The notes: generated by a model from the sequence alone, not told the origin. DNA of 64,000 nt from an uncultured Christensenella sp. (GCA_910584635.1 CAJUBA010000002.1:62001-126000); one strand, 5' to 3'; positions 8,136 to 17,307 are shown, counted from the stretch's first letter. Numbers and translations: made by a program.

Positions 8136-8363
8136 TTATTTTAGACTTTCGATATACTTTACAACGTCTCCGATAGTATTGAACTTCAAAACTTCTTCGT
8201 CGTCGATTTCCACGTCAAAAAATTCTTCGAGAGCCATAACTATTTCTACAACGTCCAAAGAATCGACGTTGAGATCTTCCTTAAATGAAGTTTGAGCCGA
8301 GAGATTCTCGGGTTTTTTATTGAGTTGGTCTCCCACTATTTTGCACACATCGTTAAGTACCAT
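8136..8363 (-). CDS. acpP: acyl carrier protein
   Basis: 75 residues, standard ACP length. The phosphopantetheine attachment serine is Ser35 in the VDSLDVVEIVMALEEFF motif; the helix II acidic face is conserved. It carries acyl chains for type II fatty-acid synthesis. An AAGGAGG lies just before the ATG. It sits 52 nt downstream of a phosphopantetheinyl transferase gene on the same strand, which would convert it to the holo form. Confidence 0.95.
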   Translation of the reverse strand: MVLNDVCKIVGDQLNKKPENLSAQTSFKEDLNVDSLDVVEIVMALEEFFDVEIDDEEVLKFNTIGDVVKYIESLK

Positions 8364-8415
8364 ATTTGCCTCCTTGCTACGCCGATTATATCCGCGTATT
8401 TACCTATCTAGTATA

Positions 8416-8868
8416 TCACTGTGCGAGCCGATTGTCAATCAACGTCGCGATTGTGTCGATTTCCTCTTCGCCACAGACGCTGACAACGTATTCGTCGCTG
8501 TAAAACGTCTTTATCAAATGTTCGGGCAATTTCATAGAAACGGCTTTTTTGCTCAAACCTTCGCCCGTGTATTTGCAATACGCTTCTATTTTCGTCCAAT
8601 CTTCGATATACGGACATACGCTTATTTTTCTGTCTTTACTCTCTATATCTATTCCAACGGGCTTATCCGAAAACGCCATTGCCAAAGTCCCGTCGCTGTG
8701 AGAAATCGAAATAAATCCCGCTTGCTTTCCGTCGCAAACGAGATTTGGCTTTCCGTTGTCGCTATATTCCATGCAATAATTTTTATCCGTACCGAAATTC
8801 AATTCGATTAAAAATTTTTTTGCTAGCGAAATATCCGAGCAATGCTTGTTTATATATATTTTCATCAC
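8416..8868 (-). CDS. 4'-phosphopantetheinyl transferase, Sfp/HetI type
   Basis: 150 residues, short for the Sfp family. It contains the family motifs ISISHSDGTLAMAFSDKPVGIDIE (magnesium-binding acidic residues in GIDIE) and the WTKIEAYCKYTGEGL version of WxxKEAxxKxxG. It transfers the phosphopantetheine arm of CoA to carrier proteins. The start ATG overlaps the stop codon of the upstream hydrolase gene (ATGA), so the two are coupled, and acpP follows directly. Its compact size suggests it serves the primary ACP in place of AcpS; no acpS is seen in this window. Confidence 0.86.
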   Translation of the reverse strand: MMKIYINKHCSDISLAKKFLIELNFGTDKNYCMEYSDNGKPNLVCDGKQAGFISISHSDGTLAMAFSDKPVGIDIESKDRKISVCPYIEDWTKIEAYCKYTGEGLSKKAVSMKLPEHLIKTFYSDEYVVSVCGEEEIDTIATLIDNRLAQ

Positions 8869-9935
8869 GCGTTTAAGCCGAGCGCCTGTTCGAAAAATTC
8901 GTTGACGCTGTCCATAAATTCGTAATCGGTCGCGTAAACCAGCGACTTGTCGCTGTACTCGTAACCCGTGTTAACGTTATATTCGAAGATATTAGATTTT
9001 CCCATCGCAAGTTGAGTCTTTTTACCCTTGTGAAGTCTTTTGATTTCTTGCTCCGCTTCTATCGGGCGGGACAGCGTATGTCCTCTGTCTTCGAAGACAA
9101 CAAATTTGGCTTGCGGATTTTTATTTTTGGGTTGGCGTATCGCAACGGAATCTTCGTAGTGAACGGTAGGGTCGTCTTTACTGTGCATTACAAGTACGGG
9201 TCCATGGAATTTGCTTACGCCGTTTATTCCCTTATACAAAGCGCGTTTGCCGTATTTCAAGAAATAGTAAAGATACACCCAAGGCTTTGTCAGTACGACG
9301 ATTTTAGTAGCGTATTTTGCCAACTGGTATTCGCACGTACCCCAAATATCGTCAAATCCGGACAAAGTAGCAGCGGCGGTGAGTTTTTCCGCAGTCTTGC
9401 TGTTGAGTTCCGTAGCAGTAGCGTATCCTCCCCAACTGTGTCCGTAAACAAGAATTTTATAATTTTTAAGTTGCTCTATTTCGCTTATGTAATTTATCGC
9501 GCTGTCAAGATCGACTTGCGACTGAACCAAACCGCGAATTCCCTTGCCTTCGCTCTCGCAAGTGCCTGTGCAATCGTACGCAAAAACAATATATCCTTTT
9601 CTTGCAAAATAATCGTAGCGATTGATATAACTCGCTCTTGAACAGCCGATACCGTGAGCGACTATCATGACCGCTTTATAGTCTTCGGGCGCAACGTTTT
9701 TTCCTACGGCGAAATATGCCGCCAAATTGTTTTTGCCGCTCTTGAATTTAACGGGATAAGTAATCATTTCGGGAAACTCTTCCAAAACCATGTGTTTTTT
9801 AGCCTTGCTTACCCTTCTTCCGAAAGCGAATTTGATAATACACGCCGTGGCAATCATCGGGAATACCACGGTGATAGCCAACAACCCGTATATAATGAAA
9901 ATCATAAATCCTAAAATTCTTCTGTTCTTTTTCAT
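8865..9935 (-). CDS. membrane-anchored alpha/beta hydrolase
   Basis: 356 residues from the ATG at 9935 (MKKNRRILGFMIF...). The longer frame to 9983 has no initiation signal. One N-terminal membrane helix (about 8-33) anchors a serine-hydrolase domain with the oxyanion AHGIGCSR motif, the nucleophile elbow GHSWGGYA, an acid in HSKDDPTVH and the catalytic His in EDRGHTLS. The substrate cannot be told; such proteins are commonly annotated as lysophospholipase- or dienelactone-hydrolase-like. It is translationally coupled to the PPTase gene. The start codon lies 6 nt after an extended -10 box without a ribosome site, so the mRNA may be leaderless. Confidence 0.8.
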   Translation of the reverse strand: MKKNRRILGFMIFIIYGLLAITVVFPMIATACIIKFAFGRRVSKAKKHMVLEEFPEMITYPVKFKSGKNNLAAYFAVGKNVAPEDYKAVMIVAHGIGCSRASYINRYDYFARKGYIVFAYDCTGTCESEGKGIRGLVQSQVDLDSAINYISEIEQLKNYKILVYGHSWGGYATATELNSKTAEKLTAAATLSGFDDIWGTCEYQLAKYATKIVVLTKPWVYLYYFLKYGKRALYKGINGVSKFHGPVLVMHSKDDPTVHYEDSVAIRQPKNKNPQAKFVVFEDRGHTLSRPIEAEQEIKRLHKGKKTQLAMGKSNIFEYNVNTGYEYSDKSLVYATDYEFMDSVNEFFEQALGLNA

Positions 9936-9941
9936 AAAATC

Positions 9942-9950
9942 AGTATACCA
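9942..9950 (-). promoter_or_regulatory. extended -10 box for a possible leaderless hydrolase mRNA
   Basis: TGgTATACT on the minus strand, ending 6 nt before the ATG at 9935. No Shine-Dalgarno motif lies between them; the -35 region is weak, as is common with extended -10 promoters. Confidence 0.5.
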
Positions 9951-10159
9951 TACCTTATTGAAAAAATAAATACCTATTTTCAAAAATTTACTCTCGATTT
10001 ATAAGATTTTTGCAACCGCAATATACGCCGTTTTAGAAGTATTTGCGCTTATATTCATTATATTGCAAAATAACAAATTACGTTAACGGTATTTTGTATA
10101 CTTTTTTGGATAGCCTAAACGGCATTAGACTTAAATATTTCGACTTCGACGTCGCTTCC

Positions 10160-10466
10160 CCGACCAAACGTAAAATCTAAGTTTGGCTACGATTGCAGTC
10201 GGACTTTTTATTTATACTGATTCTTTATTATATTAGATTCTGAGCGTAGTCGAAGAATACAGTCCAATAATTATCCTATTACTAAACGCTTCAATTAGAC
10301 GGCGGAGAGTGGTAAGATTTTCGTTTTAGCGGGTATAGGTCGAACCGCCCAGCGTACTTCCTCCTCTCCCGTCATTCTGAGCGTAGTCGAAGAATCTAAT
10401 TCAATCATTATCCGTTTTTTAGTCCGACTAAAATCGTAATGTAATGGAGATTTTACGCTTGGTCGG
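10160..10466. mobile_element. MITE-like element with about 100-bp terminal inverted repeats
   Basis: The ends are inverted copies: 10160-10178 begins CCGACCAAACGTAAAATCT and 10448-10466 is its reverse complement with one change (CCGACCAAGCG...). The similarity continues inward for about 100 bp on each side, through a GTCGGACTTTTT-like block to ATTCTGAGCGTAGTCGAAG at 10238-10256 (left) and its partner at 10374-10400 (right). No open reading frame lies inside. It fills most of the 556-bp gap between the hydrolase start and the stop codon of the giant surface-protein gene; the rest (9951-10159) shows nothing else I recognise. Related pieces occur at 56345-56575 and 58594-58780. Confidence 0.65.
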
Positions 10467-10491
10467 AATTCTATACGTCGTCTAACGGACT

Positions 10492-13400
10492 CTATTTCTT
10501 CCTCATGGAGCGTTGCTCCTTGAGGAAATCGTTATACCTTTCTATCTGATCTTCCCTAAGGTCTATCATCTCTTTTGCCGTCGCCAACGCTTGACTATCT
10601 CCTACTATCAACTCCGTTTCCTTTACCTTTACTTTCGTTCCTTCGCTTCCCGCGTTCCTTCTGATGTCCTTCATATACTCGTCTTCCATCTTGAATAACG
10701 CTACTGTGCAATCTTTCTTTATTGTCAGTTTTACCAAAGGATTTACCGACGACTGTCCAAGTAAGATATAGTACGTAGATTTCTTCTCTTTACACTTTTC
10801 CTTACTCATTGCGTATTCTTTCAACGTATCGAAGAACTTCTTTTGTTTTGCGGATAGTTTTGCGTACGCTTCGTCAAGAGTCAATCTAGGAGCGGTTACC
10901 TTTGCTTTGGGCGCAGGTTTTACCGCAGGTATTTCTACTATCTTCTCTACTACCTTTTCAACTTCGATAGGTACTTCCACTATCTTTTCAACAGGCACTT
11001 CCTTCTCTACTATTTTTTCTACCTCAATGGGTACTTCCTTTACTACCTCTTTCTCTACTATCTTTTCTACTTCGACGGGCACCTCGACGATTTTTTCAAT
11101 AGGCTTTTCCACTATCTTTTCTACTACTTGCGTTTCAATAGGTTTATTTGCGGATAGTTCAAGTATCTTCTCCATCAGTTTTTCCTGATTACGCAAGAGT
11201 TGTTTTATCGTGCCGTCGTTTTCTTCCGTCTTTGACACAACTTTTAATATAGTTTCATCCAACGCAATTGGTTGCAATTTACTTGCAAGTTGTTCCAACA
11301 CATTCTCGCTTATATTCGTCTGCGTAGGCTGTAACTTACTTACCAATCTCTCTAACGTTTCTTCGCTTACGTTGGTTGCAGCGACTTCTCTTTCTATTAC
11401 TTTCTCGACAGGTTTTTGCTCGGAAAGTTGTTTCATTAGTTTTTCTATTCGTTTGTCGCTATGCTCCGTAAGTTCTCTTATCCTCTCCTCATTATGCGCG
11501 TTTTGCTCTATCAATTTATTTATTAGTTCGTCATTAGAAGACGCTTGTTGCGGCAACATCTGTTGCATTCCGGGAAGCATTGCCGTCATTGTTTCGGATA
11601 CTATTCCCCTTATCTCTTCCGCTCCTAAACTCGGTTGCGCGTACGCAAAGCCTTGCCCCTGTCCGCCGTTATTTCCGCCGTTCATTCGCATATACATCAT
11701 CTCTTCTCTATGCTTTGCATACTCTTCCTTTGCGTCTTCCAACTCCTCTTCCGCTTTGTTTCTCCTCTTCTGCGAGATTATCATAAATATTAAAGACAAT
11801 ACTGCGCTTCCCATCAGTACGCTTGCTATTACAGTCCAGTTGGTTACGCTTATTCCTAAAAACGCTGTCGCATAGAAAGTATTGTACTTCTTCTCCATTA
11901 CTTTCTTGGCTTTCTTTCTCTTACTCTCGTTGCTCGCAGTCTTAGATAAGAACGCTATAATCAAGATTATACTTATTCCGCTCGCTATCAACTGCCACAA
12001 CGGCAAATCTTTTATCTTCGCCAGTATCTCCTCCAACGCTCCGCCGTTTCCGTCATTGTCAGTATCATCGGGATCATCCGGATTATTCGGATTATCGGGA
12101 TTGCTCGGATTGTCAGGGTCGTTGTTTCCGCTTCCCCCAGTTCGGCTTATCGTCAACTTCGCTTCCATTGCGCTCGCCGTATAGTCCGGATCGCCACTCT
12201 CGAATATCGCCCGTACTATATACTCCCCTATATCTATTATCTCGTCCGCGTTCTTCTGTACTCCTCCCTGCCAATATTCATATTTCACTCCGCTTATCTG
12301 TACCGGCAACTTGCTCTCGTCTATCTCTTTCATCTTCTTTGCTGTTCCGTCATACTTTACCTCGTAATCTTCAAACGTTACTCCGTTTGAAACCATCACT
12401 TCGTCCAACGACTTCGCATTTACCTTTATCTCAGGTCTTTTCGTCTTCGTTACTCCGCTATACGTATACGTTACCGTTATCCCCGGACTGTTTACGTGCA
12501 ACTTGTTATCTCCGCTGCTGTACGTTATTTTGTATCCCGTCTGTTCGTCCAGTCTTATCTTCAAATCCAACGTCTGTTGTTCTCCAGCGTCATCCGTGTA
12601 CGTGTAATGCGCTATTACTTCCAAATCCCCGTCTTTAAGTTCGCTCAACGCTTCGTAGCCGCCTTCCTTGACCGTTACCTCTATATCTTGCAACGTCAAT
12701 ACCGCCTTAAACCAATCCGCCGTCAACGTCATATCTCCGGATACTCTGTCTTTTAGAAAATCCCAATGTATAGGCTTGCCCGTTGTCGTATCCGTTTCGC
12801 TATACCATCCCAAAAATACATACCCTTCTTTCACAGGATCCGCTATAGGTATTAGTCTCTCATTGTATTTCGCCGTTACCGTCTTGCTCTTTTCTCCGTT
12901 ATCCGGTTCATACGTTATTGTATAACTCTTATCCACAAACGTTACTTCTATCGTTATAGGACTAGTTACGTTTGGCTTATCTATATTGTATTCCGTTATT
13001 GCCACTCCGTCGAAATAAGGCGCTAGATTGGCTATTCCGTCGTATCTCGAATCATACTCCGTTGACTCCGTATCTATCTTCTTCCTGAATACCTCTAAAA
13101 AGCCGTCCTTTATTTCCGTCGCAAACAACGTCTCCCCATACTTTATATTTACTTCTATCTTCTCTCCCGCTATCTCCGAATCTAAGTTGAACGTCAACTT
13201 CATATTCTCCGATTCAAACGTTACGTCTAAATCCTCGGATAGATAATTATCCTTATCCGTCGGTTCGAAATGTATTTTCGCTTGGTTTATTCCCTCTGTT
13301 ACATCCTGTCCTCCGACCGTCCATCTTGACGTTCCTTCTATTAGATTCCCTCCGCTATCTTTCACTTTCGCAACAAACTCTACGTCTCTCAACTTCATTC

Positions 13401-15525
13401 CGTAATACGCCGACGTAGTTATCTCAAAATCCGTTGCGCTTAATCTGGGTTTTCCCTTGTTTATTATTATCTTCTTGCTCACGCTTCTGCTGTCGTCGTC
13501 ATACATCCACAACGGCTCTTCTCCGTCCTGTATTCTGTACTCATACGTATACGTTCCGCTGTCCGCTACTTTTATCCTCTTCAACTCTCCGTTAGTATTT
13601 GTCGCTATACTATTTGTTCCGTCGTCTTTATACCATTTGTACGTTACTTTCGGACTAGTCATTGCTCCGCCGTTGTCTTTAACTACCGCGTTTAACGTTA
13701 TATCTTTCTTTCCGTCATATTCTATCTCTTCTACACTGTCTTTTGCCGTTAGTTCCGCTTTTATATTACTTAAATAACTACTTGGCAATCCCCATACTGC
13801 GTACAAGGTTATCTCTCCGAAATATCCCGCGGGCAGTTCTGTAAAAGGCTCGCTGTTTCCGTCTTTATCGTCAGTCCATCCCATAAACACGTGGTTAGGC
13901 TTTCCCGCCATATACGCGTCAGAAGGCTCGTACAGCGTATCTCCTACTATGAACGGGTCTCCGTCCGCTCCGCTCTTCAAGCCTACCGCTTCTTCGCTAT
14001 TTCCTCCGCCCGTAAGGTTACGGTACGTTACAAACGCCAACAAATAATTCCTTACAGGGGAATTGTCCGGCTCATAAGTTCCGCCTATCTTTTCCGTATC
14101 CCAAATACGCGAATATTGAGACGTGGAGAAAAACGTTTTGGCGTCATTATACATTACAGATATATCTGTATAATGAGTTGCAGGGTCTGTAGCCGGATAA
14201 TTTCTATCATTTGCCGTGTTGGCAAAACTATCTAACGACTTAGTTAAATTCAAGTTATCTACGCTAGGTTTTGAATCAACGCTTGACGTAACAGCATGCA
14301 TGGATTTTTTGTTTGTACTTGTACCGTGAGTACCTTCAACATACGCGTTTTTTATATTTACAGGGTTTGCCGTCTGCCAATAACAGCCTAATACTCCGGC
14401 ATCCTGTGATACTGCGCTTGTGCTGTCTACTGTGGCAATGACATTTTGCATATCCGTTACCATTCCATAAATAAATAATCCTACTATACCGCCTATATGA
14501 AAATGTCTTGATTGCTTAACGGTGGTCTTTACATTTGCAACGCAATCGTAAATTTTTATAACTTTATTGCCACACGCTGTCGCCTCTCCTATAATGCCTC
14601 CGATAGAAACCCAATAAGTAGTCCCTACATTTGTAACTTCGCATTTTTTTAACTCGCTCGAACAACGATATATATACATATCGCTATTGCAACTGCCATG
14701 TTCTCCTACTAGACCGCCATAAGCGTTAATGTAATTATATGCGATAGTTGACGTAATCTCTCCGGAAGTATGGCAATTAAGTAAAATATCTTCTCCTATC
14801 GAATATCCTACTATTCCGCCCGTAAATAATGCGGAAGCTCCTACATCAGTAAAAATATAATTAGTTGGAGCCGGCATCTCTCTATAACTAAAATTTTCCA
14901 CTGACAAATCAGTTATTGTAGCGCCGTTAGTCTTACAAAATAATCCGTATCCGGTACTGGTTTGCATTGTTATCGGAGAATATCCTCTACCTGTCCAATA
15001 CTGCCATGAATCGCAAGATATATTTTTAATAGATTTTCCAAAACCGTAAAAGGTTCCGTTGAATTCCGTTACCGGATGAAAGTCTACTCCGTTAAAATCC
15101 AAATCGTTTGCCAATACATAGTACTGCCCTCTACCTTTATTTGCGTCAAGCGCCATTTTTTGAACAAAGGCTTCCCAATCGCTTATTGACGCAATAACGT
15201 AAGGATTGTCTTGACTGCCTCTGTTGCTACTTGTTTTCGCTACTCTATGCGTCGATACGTCGTAAGGAGTATTAACATCGCCCGCTCTGTATTTATCAAC
15301 CAAATTTTTATCTGTGTATACATAACGCGCCCCGTCTTTGAATTCGCCAAAACCGTCCGAAGAATTTGTAGTAATAGTCAAGCCTGTGTTTGTAACTGAA
15401 ATATTTTCACTTACATTTGAATCTAATGCGGCAAAAGAAGCGCACGATAAAACCACGCTCAATACAAAAATTCCTATTATAAAAGATAAAGAAAAACTTA
15501 TATATTTTTTCCGTCTTTTTTCCAT
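10492..15525 (-). CDS. giant surface protein: signal peptide, InlB-type repeats, two TM helices, cytoplasmic coiled coil
   Basis: 1677 residues. A signal peptide (about 1-33) is followed by a beta-helix-like region rich in GLUG-type turns (about 100-400). Then come two InlB/Listeria-Bacteroides repeats (about 495-575 and 867-937, each ending in a YAVW or TADW motif), with Ig-like modules between and after them. A proline/asparagine/aspartate linker (about 1130-1160) precedes two membrane helices (about 1173-1195 and 1215-1248). What follows is about 430 intracellular residues: charged coiled coil, a run of VEKIVEVP-type repeats (about 1465-1533) and a compact basic domain ending at 1677. The start is fixed by GGGAG 9 nt upstream. 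Two palindromic operators precede it. It is probably an adhesin with a cytoplasmic anchor or signalling tail; no function can be assigned. Confidence 0.8.
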   Translation of the reverse strand: MEKRRKKYISFSLSFIIGIFVLSVVLSCASFAALDSNVSENISVTNTGLTITTNSSDGFGEFKDGARYVYTDKNLVDKYRAGDVNTPYDVSTHRVAKTSSNRGSQDNPYVIASISDWEAFVQKMALDANKGRGQYYVLANDLDFNGVDFHPVTEFNGTFYGFGKSIKNISCDSWQYWTGRGYSPITMQTSTGYGLFCKTNGATITDLSVENFSYREMPAPTNYIFTDVGASALFTGGIVGYSIGEDILLNCHTSGEITSTIAYNYINAYGGLVGEHGSCNSDMYIYRCSSELKKCEVTNVGTTYWVSIGGIIGEATACGNKVIKIYDCVANVKTTVKQSRHFHIGGIVGLFIYGMVTDMQNVIATVDSTSAVSQDAGVLGCYWQTANPVNIKNAYVEGTHGTSTNKKSMHAVTSSVDSKPSVDNLNLTKSLDSFANTANDRNYPATDPATHYTDISVMYNDAKTFFSTSQYSRIWDTEKIGGTYEPDNSPVRNYLLAFVTYRNLTGGGNSEEAVGLKSGADGDPFIVGDTLYEPSDAYMAGKPNHVFMGWTDDKDGNSEPFTELPAGYFGEITLYAVWGLPSSYLSNIKAELTAKDSVEEIEYDGKKDITLNAVVKDNGGAMTSPKVTYKWYKDDGTNSIATNTNGELKRIKVADSGTYTYEYRIQDGEEPLWMYDDDSRSVSKKIIINKGKPRLSATDFEITTSAYYGMKLRDVEFVAKVKDSGGNLIEGTSRWTVGGQDVTEGINQAKIHFEPTDKDNYLSEDLDVTFESENMKLTFNLDSEIAGEKIEVNIKYGETLFATEIKDGFLEVFRKKIDTESTEYDSRYDGIANLAPYFDGVAITEYNIDKPNVTSPITIEVTFVDKSYTITYEPDNGEKSKTVTAKYNERLIPIADPVKEGYVFLGWYSETDTTTGKPIHWDFLKDRVSGDMTLTADWFKAVLTLQDIEVTVKEGGYEALSELKDGDLEVIAHYTYTDDAGEQQTLDLKIRLDEQTGYKITYSSGDNKLHVNSPGITVTYTYSGVTKTKRPEIKVNAKSLDEVMVSNGVTFEDYEVKYDGTAKKMKEIDESKLPVQISGVKYEYWQGGVQKNADEIIDIGEYIVRAIFESGDPDYTASAMEAKLTISRTGGSGNNDPDNPSNPDNPNNPDDPDDTDNDGNGGALEEILAKIKDLPLWQLIASGISIILIIAFLSKTASNESKRKKAKKVMEKKYNTFYATAFLGISVTNWTVIASVLMGSAVLSLIFMIISQKRRNKAEEELEDAKEEYAKHREEMMYMRMNGGNNGGQGQGFAYAQPSLGAEEIRGIVSETMTAMLPGMQQMLPQQASSNDELINKLIEQNAHNEERIRELTEHSDKRIEKLMKQLSEQKPVEKVIEREVAATNVSEETLERLVSKLQPTQTNISENVLEQLASKLQPIALDETILKVVSKTEENDGTIKQLLRNQEKLMEKILELSANKPIETQVVEKIVEKPIEKIVEVPVEVEKIVEKEVVKEVPIEVEKIVEKEVPVEKIVEVPIEVEKVVEKIVEIPAVKPAPKAKVTAPRLTLDEAYAKLSAKQKKFFDTLKEYAMSKEKCKEKKSTYYILLGQSSVNPLVKLTIKKDCTVALFKMEDEYMKDIRRNAGSEGTKVKVKETELIVGDSQALATAKEMIDLREDQIERYNDFLKEQRSMRKK
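10925..11130 (-). repeat. in-frame repeats encoding VEKIVE/VPVEVEKIVEK units
   Basis: About ten degenerate copies of a 12-24 bp unit encode alternating hydrophobic and charged residues (VEKIVEKP, VEKIVEVP, VPIEVEKIVE) within the cytoplasmic coiled coil of the giant surface protein. Copy number could change by slippage without frameshift. Confidence 0.85.
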
Positions 15526-15595
15526 TATGATTTACTCCCTTGATACCCTATTTTCGACTTATAACGCCACGCCGTATAAGTCCGTACTACCGCGG

Positions 15596-15619
15596 TCAGT
15601 AAAAGTGTACTTTTACTGA
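15596..15619. promoter_or_regulatory. operator-like palindrome, gene-proximal copy
   Basis: Perfect 10-bp arms, TCAGTAAAAG and CTTTTACTGA, around a 4-nt centre. Its centre is about 82 bp upstream of the giant surface-protein ATG. A related palindrome lies exactly 114 bp further upstream, and the same pair occurs before the lipoprotein gene at 47891. Probable binding site of a dimeric repressor or activator. Confidence 0.72.
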
Positions 15620-15709
15620 CTGTGAGATATTGCCAAACCATTTTAATTATTGTATAATTATTATGAAAAATTGCTCGTTTTTTGAGTAGTTTAGCATAAA
15701 ATTTATCGG

Positions 15710-15733
15710 TCAGGAAAAGTACACTTTTTTTGG
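15710..15733. promoter_or_regulatory. operator-like palindrome, gene-distal copy
   Basis: TCAGGAAAAG, then a 4-nt centre, then CTTTTTTTGG: a degenerate copy of the palindrome at 15596-15619, in the same GGTCAG context. Centres are 114 bp apart. The remaining non-coding bases of 15526-15984 hold the aspartokinase terminator and AT-rich sequence; I see no strong sigma-A promoter between the two palindromes here. Confidence 0.6.
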
Positions 15734-15887
15734 AATTTTGTAATAAATAGCAAAAATTTAGAAATATTTCGACTAAATTCTAATAAAAAATCGACCAAAT
15801 TAAAGATATGGGCGATATTGTTACGGCTATCACAACAAAATTACTAAAAGAATCTTATACAAATTTTATAAATATAAAATAAGAAAA

Positions 15888-15918
15888 CGCTCCGAATACT
15901 TAAAGTATCTTCGGAGCG
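15888..15918 (-). terminator. terminator of the aspartokinase gene
   Basis: Hairpin with arms CGCTCCGAA and TTCGGAGCG extended by TACTT/AAGTA, located 67-97 nt past the stop codon; on the minus strand it is followed by GTTTTCTTATTTTA. Confidence 0.7.
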
Positions 15919-15984
15919 CGTATTATTCTTGCAATTGATTGACAAAATTTTGATTTAATCTTTGTTAATTTATTTAGTATTTGA

Positions 15985-17307
15985 TTATTTCTTATCAAAG
16001 GCTTTATAAATCGCTACGATTGCCTTTTCGTAATCCGCGGTAGCGATACCTACGATAATATTAAGTTCGCTTGAACCTTGGTCAATCATGCGGATGTTTA
16101 TATTTGCTTTGGCGAGCGCGCCGCAAAGCGCGGACGCAGTTCCCGGTTTGTAAGACATTCCGTGTCCTACCGTCGCGACAAGCGATATTCCGCTTTTTAT
16201 CTCTATATGGTCAGGAGAGACAACTTTTCTTATACGCTCGATAACAACTTCTTCTTTGCCCGCGAGTTCGTTTTCGGCGACTACGATACTCATTGTATCG
16301 ATACCTGTGGGAAGATGCTCGAAAGAAATGTTGTAATATTCCAAAACGGCGAGGACTTTGCGGACAAAGCCAAGTTCGCTGTTCATCATAGACTTTTCGA
16401 TATAGATTATACTGTAACCTTTTTTACCCGCAATACCGGTAATTACCCTGTCGTTGAGTTCGCTCTCATGAAGTTGGGCAACTATCATTGTGCCGGGAGC
16501 GGACGGATTGAAAGTATTGCGAATATTTATAGGAATATTGCTGACTCTTACAGGGAAAATGGATTCGGGATGCAAAACGTTGGCGCCCATATAAGCAAGT
16601 TCGCGAAGTTCTGTATACGAAAGTTTCGCAATAGGTCTGGGATTGTCTACTATACGCGGGTCAGCGGACATAAAACCGTTGACGTCCGTCCAGTTTTCAT
16701 AGAGTTCCGCCTCAACTGCGCGAGCAATTACAGCGCCGGAAACATCCGAACCGCCTCTGCTGAAAGTGTGTACGATACCGGCACTATCGCCGCCGTAAAA
16801 GCCGGGAACAACCGCTCTTTCTACTTCGCTCAACACTTGTTTTACCTTTTCGTTAGTGCTTTCGGAATCAAAATCTCCGTTTTCGGTAAATATCATTATA
16901 TCTTTTGCGTCGATAAACTTGTATCCCAAAGTCTTGGCAACTATTACCGCCGAAAGATATTCTCCGCGCGAAGCGCAAAATTCTGCGGAATTGTATCTTT
17001 GCATATCGCTTTCAACCTCGTCGAGATAAGCGTTGATATCCAAATCAAGATTAAGGTCTTCGACAATTCCGATAAATCTTTCTCTTATCTTTGAGAAGGT
17101 GGATTTACATTCTCCGTTTATCTGCAAATCGTGATAACATGCATAAAGCATATCAGTAACTTTATGGTCTTGCGAAAATCTCTTGCCCGGCGCGGAAACT
17201 ACAACGTATCTACGCTTAGGGTCTTGTTTAATTATGTTGGCGACTTGCGTAATGGACTTTGCGTCCGCCATAGAAGTTCCGCCAAATTTGACGACAGTAA
17301 TTGACAT
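15985..17307 (-). CDS. lysC: aspartate kinase
   Basis: 440 residues. It phosphorylates aspartate, the first step toward lysine, threonine, methionine and diaminopimelate. The kinase core shows KFGGTSMADA at the N-terminus, FCASRGEYLSA, and SRGGSDVSGAVIARA; the MSADPRIVDNPRPI loop follows. Two C-terminal ACT modules (about 305-440) imply feedback control by pathway amino acids. AAAGGGG precedes the ATG. The 236 bp upstream contain no recognisable lysine riboswitch or T-box. It is probably monocistronic, since DUF1015 upstream ends in its own hairpin. lysA is elsewhere in this window (58891-60147). The symbol is family-level; thrA- or yclM-type isozymes look similar. Confidence 0.93.
   Translation of the reverse strand: MSITVVKFGGTSMADAKSITQVANIIKQDPKRRYVVVSAPGKRFSQDHKVTDMLYACYHDLQINGECKSTFSKIRERFIGIVEDLNLDLDINAYLDEVESDMQRYNSAEFCASRGEYLSAVIVAKTLGYKFIDAKDIMIFTENGDFDSESTNEKVKQVLSEVERAVVPGFYGGDSAGIVHTFSRGGSDVSGAVIARAVEAELYENWTDVNGFMSADPRIVDNPRPIAKLSYTELRELAYMGANVLHPESIFPVRVSNIPINIRNTFNPSAPGTMIVAQLHESELNDRVITGIAGKKGYSIIYIEKSMMNSELGFVRKVLAVLEYYNISFEHLPTGIDTMSIVVAENELAGKEEVVIERIRKVVSPDHIEIKSGISLVATVGHGMSYKPGTASALCGALAKANINIRMIDQGSSELNIIVGIATADYEKAIVAIYKAFDKK

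Noticed and set aside
10907..11875. Ser/Thr/Phe-rich open frames on the plus strand
   Set aside because: They are the antisense of the VEKIVEVP repeats and coiled coil of the giant surface protein; the low complexity comes from that.
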